A stretch of 64,000 nucleotides of DNA from Cristatella mucedo (lineage: Eukaryota > Bryozoa > Phylactolaemata > Cristatellidae). The stretch spans positions 3,488,226 through 3,552,225 of the forward strand of contig WPIO01000039.1 in the NCBI GenBank assembly GCA_009760855.2, read 5' to 3'. This document shows, in pieces, positions 23,301-35,800 of the stretch; the first letter of the stretch is position 1; every line of letters begins with the position of its first letter. The translations under genes were made by a program, and so were the position numbers. The notes beneath the pieces were generated by a model, which saw only the letters and a list, made by a program, of their open reading frames with translations, ran no database searches and had not been told where the DNA came from.

Positions 23301-26300
23301 CAGCTACTTAACATTGCTAAAATGTGGGCTTGCTTAGACTAGGATACTACATCTAAATTGGTGCGTGCATTCGTAATATCCTGTCTCCACCTCTGCAATT
23401 CACTGCTTGCTGGTACTGGGCTGTGCAATCAGGCGCTTACAGTTGGTGCAAAACTTTGCAGCTATGCTTGTCTGTTGTGAACATTGCAATCGCCACATAA
23501 TAGTAATACATTTGTATAGCACCCTCGGAGATATTAATCTCTTTCGAGGCACTTTACATATGCTTCAAAGGGAGCATGGTCGATCACACCACACCACTTC
23601 TCCCCGACCTGCACTGGCTCCTAGTGAAGCAGTGTATCGACTTCAAGGTTTTGAAATTGACTTGTATGTCCCTTCATTCTCTTGTTCCTGCATCTGCAAA
23701 ACAAGCTACCTCCATCGGTAGCTTGTTTTCGGGTAAAATCAAGACAATCGATTCAAAAAACTGCTTCGAGGGTACTGCAAATGGCGAAGTTGAATTTTGA
23801 ACGTATGATAGTAGCAACCCCCACCTTCAGTTTTGATTGATCTAGGATTATGAAAGAATGATGTATGTTAGCATGGTGCATTTACCACTAGCTATGTGGA
23901 CGTGCTGCCTTTGCAGCATATGTCAAGAGCCTAGACAAACATTAAGTTCTCTGAAGGTACTATGCAAATTATTATTATTAATATTATTATACCCACTATG
24001 CCCATTATTATACCCACTTACTGCTGCACTAGCTTCAGCATCGATGTTGCACGTTCTTTACAGACAAAAATTACGTGTTCCAGTTTTGCTCTTGAATAGC
24101 ATTGGCGACAGAAGCTCTTTATCCAAGGATGCTCTAGACAGCACAGCTTCCTTTCACAATTTTCGTGCAATAATATCTCTCGTGCTGCTGACTATTACCA
24201 ATCCTTTGCAGCCAGAATGCTTTGCTACTGACAAGCTTTTCACTTTCTCGATTGCCCTGCTGACTCAGCAATACTTCATGCTTTCTCTCTGCTGCACGAG
24301 ATAAAGCCTGTTGGCTAGCACCTGTGCATTAATTACTCGGGCCTTATTTAAGAGAGCTATAGAAAACGCCCACAAGGGCTCTGTGGAGATGCCAAGTCAA
24401 CCTCGACCGCAGTGCAGACTAATTTCTAGGCTGTGTCTTGAAGTGCAGGGAATAAGGTTGGTCTAAATGGTTCTGTGCTTGCTACTCCTGTGCGCGAAGC
24501 CCCCATCTTCATGCCCACATCAGATGCATGCGATATTGGAGAAGCCAATTCCAGCTAATTACATCTATTATCACTATGTCTGCAACTCCCAGCCGCTCCA
24601 GATGTAATTCAACCACCTCAGGATTAGCTTCTACGATTGATAAACTAAATGATCAATTTGCAGATGTTAGATCTTGAATGTTGACATAAAGGCTTTAGCA
24701 ATACCAGCAAAGCATCAAGAACTCGTAGGAATTCAGGCATAACGGAAGCAGCCCACATTAGTTGGCATACTATGTCACAAATGGGGGCCAACTCGTTCAG
24801 TAAGGATGAAATTCGAGTCTCACCAGTTGTCTGCAGATCTACTGATAGTAGCCTAAGAATGGCTGGATAGGACTACTTGCCCAGCATTCTTTCGAGATCA
24901 GTATGGTCAGGGCTAGGAATCTATAGTCGATTAGTCGAAGCATTGCTAGCTAGGCTTCAGACAATAACTTTCGTTACTAAGTTGATGCTTTCATTTGTAT
25001 TTGCATGATATAGATGCAATGCCAACCAAGCAAGACCATGCGAATTTTTAGGACGGGTTAAATATCAAGGAGTGGAATAACAGAGCCAGGGAACCTCCAT
25101 AGTTACAGCCTTACATAGAGGCAGCCCCATCGGTGAGTGCTGGAGGCAATGCCAAGCCAAGTGTTTACACCAACACGCAAGAGCTCAGCCACAGTCATCA
25201 TACTCAAACAGACTTTACAGAAATGCCAAAAACGCATGGACAAAGTTATGCACCCATCGAAAATACCTCGACAAGTCTCCAGCATTCGTTCAGGAGTGCA
25301 TATTGAAGTCGATTCAGTGCAAAGCCGGGCATTTCCTTCTTAAGCACGACTGGTGTCTGACCAATCAGCTCCATGATTGTCTTGGTTCGCTCAACAATGG
25401 CAGCGTCAGTCCAAGGAGCAGGAATGAGTTCTACCAATGGTACATAATATGGTGGATTGACCTGTTAAAGATGAGTAAAAAAAGACAGCCATTGACAAAT
25501 GATGAAGTTTACCACTTGTGCTAAAGTTACTACTTCCTAGCAAAGGCCAAGTCTAGCTTCTATAGAAACATTGTTGAATCACAGATGCACAATCCAAAAA
25601 TGCTGATGTCGACAATAAACCATCTCCTCAACCGTTCCCAGATTAGCTCCTTACCTGATGATCCTTGTGGTGATCTAGCCCATCGCTTCTCTCGATTCTT
25701 TGTGCAGAAGATAGACAAGATCAGGGAATCCATCCCTGCGATGACAACCTCCCCACTAGATGCTGTTCCTCGGCTCCTGGCTGCACCTCAATGTCTGCAT
25801 TTAAACAGGTCACTAGTGATGTAGTCCTAAAGTTCGTATCGCAATCAAAGAAGACAAGTCTTCTGGACCCTATTCCCACTGTCCTGCTCCTACGTTGCAT
25901 TGATCTGCTGCTGCCATGCATAACTAACATCATTAATATGTCATTAGACTCAGGTCATGTCCCAGCACCTTTCAAAAAAGCTGTAGTCAGGCCTCTCCTC
26001 AAGAAAGCAACACTAGACCAAGAGAACTTGAGCAACTACCGCCCAGTCTCCCTTCTACCATTTCTATCAAAGACACTGGAACGGGTTGTGGCAGACCAGC
26101 TAAACTCATATATCGAAACCTCACACCTTGCTAGTAAGTTCCAGTCTGGCTTTAGAGCTTATCACTCCACAGAGTCAGCATAGCTTCGGGTATACAACGA
26201 CCTACTTAGGAATGCAGACATGGGTAGAGTGTCTCTGCTTGTTTTGCTTGATCTTTCGGCAGCTTTTGACACCATCGATCACAAAGTTCTTCTAGAGCGC

Positions 26301-29198
26301 CTCTCATCTCGCCTGGGAATCACTGGCACTGCTCTGCAGTGGTTCAGGTCCTATCTCAGTGAGAGACTCCAGAGTATTGACGTGAATGGACAAAGATCAT
26401 CCAAGGTACCTCTAAAATATGGAGTACCTCAGGGCTCCGTGCTAGGTCCGGTTCTTTTCACGGTTTATACCCTCCCTCTTGCTGATGTGATTGTCAAGCA
26501 CAATCTAGGCTTTCACTTCTATGCGGATGACACTCAGTTGTACCTTTGCTTTGATCCCTCCCAGCCTTCGAGCACCTCAAATTCTCTAAACTCACTTGCT
26601 GCATGCATTGATGACATCCGCACATGAATGGCAGCACATTTTCTGAAACTAAACGATGACAAAACTAACTTACTAGTTATGGGCAAACCCAGTGTGATTA
26701 AGAAATTAGAAAGGCTGAAGCTCAAAATTGGCTCTGCCAGCATATCTCCTGTCGAATCAGCTCGAAATCTAAGCGTCATATTCCAAAGCGAACTCTCGTT
26801 AGACGACCATATCAGCTCTACGGTCAAATCTGCCTATTTTCAGCTTCATAATATTGCTAAAATTCGGGCTTGTTTAGATAAGGATACCACGTCTAAGTTG
26901 GTCCATGCATTCGTGACATCTCGTCTCGACTTCTACAACTCACTGCTTACTGGCCTACCGGCATGTGCGATCAGGCGATTGCAGCTGGTGCAAAACTCTG
27001 CAGCTACGCTTGTCTGTCGTGAGCATCGCAGTTGCGATATCACACCATTTCTCGCCTACATGCACTGGCTCCCATTCAAGCAACGGATCGACTTCAAGGT
27101 TTTGTCGCTCACTTTTAGGTCGCCTCATTCTTTGGCTCCAGCCTATTTCTCAGATCTACTCCTCCACAGGGCCAAGCATCGTACCACCCACTTTTCGGAA
27201 TCCAACAGTTTACCAATACCTTGTACAAACCTCAAATCCTTTGGAGATCGTGCATTTAGCTCGTATGCTGCCAAAACGTGGAACTCCCTCCCGACTTGCG
27301 TCAGAACATCCCCTGACCTGACCACATTTAACAAGAACTTAAAAACACACCTATTTAGGACAGCATTTAGTGGGCCCCTGCAATTCGTCCTTGATGTGCT
27401 TATGCGTGCTGACACTGTGCATGCTGCCACTAACCACATTTGCATGCTGACCCTGTGCATGTCACCCCTAACCATATCATTCGTTTTGTTTGTTTTTCAA
27501 GCATGATTTTACTTACCATTTAATTGCATTTCCCTTTGCAGCAAATGTAAAGCGCCTAGAAAGAGATTAAGTACTCTGAGGGCGCTTTATCAAGTACATT
27601 ATTATTATTAATATTATTATTATTATCATTGCGAAAATGTGGGATCTGATATGGAGAACTATAGACAAGCCAAGCGATCTGACAAAAGTGGCATCTATTC
27701 GAGATAGCTTCCACAGCTAGATGATCAGCATTGGAACTTACCAATGTATTGCCTGATTCTGTGACTAGGGTAAACATGGCGATCTATTGAGATTTCTTTT
27801 GCGAAATTCATTACAGACACACTACCATAAATATGTAGGCCTTTGCAATAGTATATGTGAAACACTCATTCTAAATTACAACCGTACAGATACCGACAGA
27901 CACAATTTTAGAATATGCTTGATGATGTTGCTGAAGACAGACAGCTGGGCTGATAGAGATACACGTGCAATGGAAAACCTGCAAACAGCAGAGTATCGAG
28001 AGCATTGTACGAAGCACCGTAGAACACAATAGTAGGTTGACCTGTACACAAATTAACGAAAACAATGAAGGCTGAATCCTGCTAATCGCAGTTTGGCATC
28101 CCTATGGCGAATAGGCAGCATTCTAAAATCCTAGGTAAATTTACAGAGAGTAAGTCAAAAGAAGCTCTGCGTGCTCAAGCATGCTGTATTTTGCAGTTCT
28201 GGCTAGCCTATCTGCCGATCCTGTAGGTGGACGAACAAGCATGAAAGCCTTCTCTCATAATACGCTCCAACAGACTCTCTGGGCACACGGCCTCGGCCAG
28301 TGCTAAGAACAAGGCTCCAAGCAACAGCAGCCGGCAGCTTGCAACGCTCTATAGGATGCCTGCCTAGCTGGTTATTCAGACACCCTTAGGAATGGGTATT
28401 TTAACGAGTTTCATACAAATACTTCGATGCAATACGGCCAACCGTGCCTGCCGTCTCACACCCACTAAAAATGTGCTCCGGATTCTAGCACTGCCCAAAA
28501 TGGCAGGCTTTTGACCTAGGCTGGTCCAAAGGAGCAGTAGCTTGGCAGCCACTATTCGGTACCACATAAGCATACATGCACATGGTCTGGGTCAGCTTCC
28601 GTAGGCGATATCTGGCATCATGACTGGAGACGTTTAATTAAAACTACTCCAGACCGTTGCAGTACATATTCCAATGAGCCAGCACGGAGATAGTTCTCTT
28701 TTTAAACAAGGCAATGAGCCTGAGCATGCGGCAAATGACGTTCAGGATTTCTTTTGATGTCTTACGGAGTTGAGGTTAGGACCGGTAGGCCAACAATACG
28801 GCCCAGTCAATATTTAGTGCTGAATCCCATTGACTATCTCTGAAGTAGAGAAAGAAGGCTCAGAGCTCAGGTGGATCACGAGCAATCTGTAGAACCGCTT
28901 TTCTCCTGTTGGCAGTATGTTTGGAGACCAAGGGCAGACGTTTGCTAAGGCATAGTTTGCTCTGTGCCCGAGCAGCTCAGACAGACTATTGCTTATCTCG
29001 GTGGCCTAACTTCATATTAGCACTACAAATTAATATAGTTAAAACTAAAATTTTGCATACGTGATAGTAAAGCTTATTTATATACTACGTATGGTTACAT
29101 CAGGTTTCAGTGACTCGATTTATACTAGAATAGAAGCTTCTGGGGTCCAGAGGCCATTTTTGTGGGTCTCCCAGATACTTGTCAAGTGTAGCTCAAGT

Positions 29199-29235
<37 letters not shown>

Positions 29236-29694
29236 CACACATGCTATACAAATGGTTACCACCGCCATCCACATACTCAAAAAACCTGAGTCGGTCGGAA
29301 CTGAAAAAGTCACAGCCACCAGACCTGGCACGGAACGACATACCGGATGTGAGATGATGCACTGCGAGCGGTGCTTCAAGTTCTCGGTGAATTTCGAAGC
29401 AGGTATGCAGCTGCTTGAGCTGGACAGCACCGCCTTGTCGTCGGCCACGGCTGTGTCGAGCTGAGCGAACAGCTTCTCCTTCAGTGCGACGTTCTCGGGA
29501 ATGCACTCCTGCGTGCAAGTCAACAAGATGCAAAAATTGAGCGACTGCAGGCAGCGAGCATGCTTGTACACGTCAAGCCGACAGCAGTAGCGTGGAAAAA
29601 AATATCGGCTGCTAAGCAGCATCAGCACTCTGGGTATGAAGTAAGCATAAACAGACAGTCCACTACTCAAGCGGTTCAACACCTGCACACAACA

Positions 29695-29759
<65 letters not shown>

Positions 29760-29847
29760 TCACAGCTTTCACGATTCTTACCAGTGGGAGAAAGAGGGAG
29801 AGTGAGAGAGAGAGAGTGAGAGAGAGAAAGAGAGGGAGTGAGAGAGT

Positions 29848-29897
<50 letters not shown>

Positions 29898-32800
29898 ACT
29901 GGATTGCCTTACGAAGTATATAAAGCCATGACAACCTATGCAGCATGCTTTTGACCACGACGAGTGTCGATTCCGACTTCCACCATGAACCTACGGTGTC
30001 ATTACGTTACATTCTACAGCAACGAATGTGCAAGCTGGCACGATACGCTTCTTTGGGTTTTCAAGTTTGTGTGCTATGCTCTCCGAACGACAGCTTAATA
30101 AATTCTTGATCGTTCTGATGCTACTGCATCCACAGGACGGGCATAGCGCTAAGAAACGAAATCCGGATGACAGTTCTGTTGCATATATTTTTGCGGGTCA
30201 CGGAACAAGTTCCCATAAATACGCTCATACGGCGGGTGCTTACTCTGAAATTAAAATATGCTGCTAACTACCATCTGCAAAAGATCCACACTACGAGTGA
30301 CACTGGCAACAAACAGTACTGGATTGCTTGCAGACAGAGCCTTACTCGGTGGGAGAGTTCCCACTGTACATACAACAAAGGAGAACATTGCATCTTTTGC
30401 ACAATCACCCCGAGAGTGATGGCTACATTACTTTCCAGAAGGATAGCACGACATATACGTCTAAATTGCCAACACAATGAGCAGCACTTTCGCACAGTAC
30501 GGCAAAACAGCTAGGCTGCACGGTAGCCATCGTCATGGGAACAGCCCCCCAAGCTCCCACAGGCTCTGATAAAACTATTTACATGGTTCGTCCTGGATCT
30601 CTCCTGCTTCAGTATTAATTCTCGTACGAAGTTTACATGGTCGATTTAACTTTCATCTTGCTTACTCGTGACTCTCGTGGAACGCATTGATGATTTCTCA
30701 GGTCACATCGTCTGCCGTGCCTGTCGAAGCAACGAGAAAGGCACCTATGATTGGTCGTTTATTCGGTCTTGCCTCAGTCTTGAACAAAAGTAGAGCCAAG
30801 CTCAGTTTCTCAACCTTTGTTCAGTCTTCGTTCAGTTTTCCATAAGGCTAAGGCCACCCCAAGTCTTGGTGACGTATGCACCTGAGACTGAAGCAAGAGT
30901 GAAGCAGGTCAGAAGCAAGACGGATCACATGCTGCCGAGGCCTAAGGCAGCCGGACGGGTGCATAGGGGCCAGTCCGGGCAGTCACCTGAATGAATGTGG
31001 CGCCAGCAACACACTGATTGAAGTCCTGAGACCCTCGGACCAGGCCGAACTGCTGGTCGGCTGTCAGCTGGCCGCGAAGCATGCCGCTGGCCTCGAGCAA
31101 GTGCAGCTGCTTTTTTATGTCGTCGATGGCCGAGGTCACCTGCTGGCTCTCAACGTCGTACAGGTGCACGTCGAAGCCTGCGCCGGCGAAGAGCATCGCC
31201 CAGCTGCGTCCGATCAAGCCGCTGCAATGTGACAGCACCGAAGTCGAAGCACAGTACACACATCGCACAGCCTGATGAAACCGAACAGACGGATAGACTG
31301 CAAGCCAGACCGACTACTAAAAAGTGCGGTAACGATGCTGCAGAGTAGCGCATTGAGATTGTACACAGTGTGGTACAGCGTTGTGCTTCATCTGAGCACA
31401 GGGATCTCTAATAAAAACACAGCTGATAAGCATGAAGAGCCTCACCATATTTCTTCTTGTCCACCACTCATGGTCCAAGCTCCAAGCTACAGCCTTGGAG
31501 CGCTATATTACCTATCTACATCAACAAGTCAGCGAATTTGCCTTGGTTCTTGGCTTGGCCCTCTGGTGGCCAGCCACTAACTGCCTATCTCATTGAGCTA
31601 AGCATTGCAGTTAATAAAAGTCAATAATTGCCACTCACCTCTGCCTTAATATGATTCTTTAATACAATTCATTTGTATAGTGGCTTAAGAGAACTTGATC
31701 TCTTACCAGGCGCTTTACATACGCCATAGGGCTTGAGCCCACGACATCGGCTAGATCTTGGTCGAGGCAAGCACCTTAACCACTGGGCCTTAGATGATTA
31801 TGCCAAGGAGCGACCTCACCTTGACCTTGCCAGAGGCCACTAATCACAACGGCTACTTGGGACACGAGCCTTGCGACACCACTTCTTCACCTACCCCATC
31901 TAAACACACATGGCTGCAGCTGGCAGAGCAGCAGCATCCTAGAGCTGAAGGAAAGTCAGGGATACAGTTATCCATCTAGCAAAGTGTCTCATGTTCATCA
32001 TGCTGCTGCAGAGAGGGAGCCCCCTCTGTAATAGTAACTGTAATAACTGTAAACTAATAGTAACTGTACATCTGTAACTGTAATAAAAATGTATTATTAT
32101 TACTATTGTTATCATTACTGCTGGACAGAAAACCGCTGAGCCTTAGCAGTTATCACAGCGCACCCAGCTGAAATAAAGGATAGCCTGTTGCACTATGGAA
32201 CCGACGTCCTTGGTTGTGAAGTGCAAGCACCTTATCCCTCACCCCTAGGCAAAGATGCTCGGGGACATGTTGGCAGCTGATGACAGCCAACTCCATAGCA
32301 TTTTTGCTATTATAAAATCTGCAGTTGACCGATCTCAAGCAAGAAGTGCCTAGAATGTCATTTCGAAATATTGGCCAACAGTATATGTTGCTGCTTTTAC
32401 TGCTCTAGCCAGCCAGCTGCTGTCGGCAGCATAGTCTTCAGTAGAGAAGTAGCAGCCTATGGCAATATAGGTTAGGGTTGGCCACCGTCAGTCACAACTC
32501 ATAGGTACGACGAGGTCAACAGATTTGCTTTAGCAGATTGAAAAAGGTAGGGTACTGGTTGCTTACCTGAGGTAGGTCTACAATACCGGACGAAAGTTTG
32601 GGTTTCCCAGCAGCATTCAATACCAAGAGAAATCAACGTGCCTTCGAGTCAAGGTAAAACGCACAGTTTTTCAGCAATCGGGCTGTTCCACTAACCATAG
32701 CTCCACTAACCATACTATGCACGTTGATACTGTGTGTGTGCTACCAGTAATCACATGATCATGCTTCCTTTACAGCAAATTTAAAGTGTCTAGATAAAGA

Positions 32801-35800
32801 TCAGGTTCTCTCAGGGTACTTACTATACAAATGGAATTTTATTACTGCTATTATTATTATTATTATCATTATTATTAAGGCACCCTAGCAATGCCACATG
32901 GGAAACAGTCAAGACTGCTTATAGGCAATGCAGTGGTACAGAAAGTTCTTGGCCCACAGGCATTCTATACCAGACTGTTGTCCAATACTTGTTTTCTGGC
33001 CTGCAATCAACGAACGAGTGAGAAAGAATAGGCCGTGCACACAGCTGTTGCACTATGCCCACTCACGCTATCTTATTTGGAACTGCCAGCGTAGATAGGC
33101 TATCGGCTCACCTGGAGCGCCACGGGCTGTGCACATAGACACAGGTCATGGCTATTCGGACCCAAAGCAGCTCGTGGCTAGCCGATCAGCTTCAGGCAAC
33201 AGCCATCGTCCTTCACAAGGGAGACGCTCTGGGCTGGTCACCACCGTAGCACCTACCCCACCCCACCCCACCCCCGACAAGATCGTTAGCTTGTGCTGTA
33301 AACGCTGTAAACGCTCTCGTAACGTCACGTCAGTCATGCAGCTCTGACAGAGCCATGTGGCCAATCCGGCGGTCTCTACAGCCTTGCTGCAGCAAATGTC
33401 CTTGCCCTTTCCGATCCTTAGAAGCTCCAACCTCACCCAAGTAAAAAGAGTAGGCTTGGCCCTGACTGAGTGACCCGTGCTGGCCTTACCACATATCTAC
33501 AGCTCGGGCTAGTGAACTCTGCTAAAGTAAAATTGCTAACAAGATTTTTGCACGGCTTCACTGCAGTCACCGTTGTGGCACTTCTGTCATTGTCTTAATC
33601 AATGCCAGCCATCAAATTTGGTCGAACGTGTCAAAAACTAATAGGCGCACTAAGATCTGCAGTGAACATCGCTTATTTTGAGATTGAGCTCAGAACGCGC
33701 CTGGCTTTACTTCAAGATCAATATGAAAAGCACCGATCTTTTGTCATTAAGGGCATGGCAGCTCATTTGACGACTTTAAAGCTGTTCTCGCGAGTGCTGG
33801 CGTAAATGTGCAGCCTGGCACGTATGTATCTTGGATAGCGATGCCAATTTCCACAATACCAACCACCAAGACTAGCTTGAAGACAATGCTTGAAGGGTTG
33901 CATACGTCAGGGGAGGCTTACGACTCGGCCTTAGACGGTGGTGAGAGATGGCAAGCCGGCCCTTTCGAGATATTAATACTGAACAGCCTGGAGAAGGTAA
34001 GTACAGCACACCTCTACTGTATAGAGGTTGGCCAGCATTCAAAAGGCAGAAAACATATAACCATAATAAACAAAATTTGAAATCCAAAAGCCAAATAAAA
34101 CCATATAAGCTCAAGCAAAAAAGTATGCAAATGCTGCTATCCGTGTCATGCCCAAGAAAGCTATTTTCTCTGCAACACTGCTTGGTCTAAAGCTGCTAGG
34201 CTACCGTCCGGAGCCCCTTGGCTACCCCAGCACTTTATTAATAATAATAAATAATAAATCCTAGCTGATTAAACAGCCCCTTTTGTATAGCGACAGAAGA
34301 GCCTTGACGGCTATCGCCACCGCTTGCAGTGTGCGATAAAGAATCGCCCACTGCAGGAATCGAACCCACGACCTCGGGACCGAGGTCGTGACCGAGGTCG
34401 TGAAAGCAACCGCCTTACCTAGTGTGCCATCACGGCTCATTGATCTGTACTGCATTACTTGTGATCAGAGCATAGCGTGATGCTGGCGACCACAGGCAAA
34501 GCAACCGCCTTACCTAGTGTGCCATCACGGCTCATTGATCTGTACTGCATTACTTGTGATCAGAGCATAGCGTGATGCTGGCGACCACAGGCAACAAAAG
34601 CAACTTGTGGTCCAACAGTGGTTAGCACTAAAAAACTGGTTAATCCTGTCCTCTTGCATTGTCTGTCACACAAGTCAAGTCTAGATATTCCTACTTATTA
34701 TTATTAAGGAAAAATCAAGCTCAATCTAAGCATGCAATCGTATGCAGGTGACAAGAAGCTACTGCATGCGCTTTCATTCTTGGCGGCTTTACATAACCTC
34801 GAGCTCTCTCGACTCTTTTCTCGTATTTCTGAAATGGTCCCTCAGACGACAGCAATTGTCTCAAACTAAATAACGGTGAAAAAACTTTAGGACAGCATTT
34901 AGTGGGTCCCTGTGATTGGTCCTATATGTGCTTATACGTGCTGACACTGTGCATGCTGGCACTAACCAAACTTGCATTCTGACACTGTGCGTGTCACCCA
35001 AAACCATGATATTCCTGTTGTTTATCAAGCATGGTATTACTCGCCATTCAATCGCTTTTCCCTTTGCAGTAAATGTAAAGTGCCTAGAAAAAGATTTGAG
35101 TTTTCTGAGGGCACTTTATCAAGTGTATTATTATTACTTGTAGATCAATGTTTTGCGTATTATAAAAGCACCAAGCTTACCCGACCAAGTTTGTGGTCTA
35201 ATATGACCAATACATTTCATAGCATGGTAGTGTTGCAAGTATCCTACAATTTCCTACGTTAATTATGGGGTGCTCAATGCATTTGCACTCGTTTTGATGA
35301 GAATTTGCATCATGGTATGATCTCGTGCCAGTAGCAGAGTAGTGACTCCCAGGATTAAACTAGACAGCGAGCATTGACGGCTCGGCCAAAAGAGCCAATT
35401 ATTCAGGCCATCTCAAACGGCTTGACCAAATGCCATAAGGAACAATGATTGCACATGATCTGTGTGCATCTTGCATTACCTGGCCTGATGGAATATCCTC
35501 GACCTTTGCTCGTGCACCCGGCTACGGCTGGGATGAGGCAGCCATGATAGCCTATCACTCACGCCTTCCTAAACGCTTTTTCAAAGAAGTTGGCGCTGTG
35601 GTGTGGTTTTTTGCATTTCGAGTGAACTCTGTTTTTGTATTCCGAGCCTATTATTGAGCACTCAGACCTTGGTAGCTAGATGACCAACGACTTAAGCTAT
35701 TTTGCGACGGGTTATTTCGAGTTGCGTATTCACGTCTGATGCACCGCGGCACATCCTGCTTGCATTTACGACAAGTGACAAATGACAGCATCCTGACAGG

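Larger units (their letters stand above)
31577..33235. other. Extra intron 1 sequence present only in unit 1
   Basis: Similarity to copy b breaks at about 31577 and resumes near 33236 (copy b 53705-53740). The extra DNA holds a SINE2 (31660-31795), a family A tail (32695-32880), ATT repeats at 32085-32110, and otherwise unrecognised sequence. I see no gene. Confidence 0.6.

Noticed and set aside
29560-29958. ORFs with Cys-Val, Thr-His and Ser-Leu runs
   Set aside because: Artefacts of the GT and GA microsatellites, overlapping the CRYL1a exon 3 reading only by extension.
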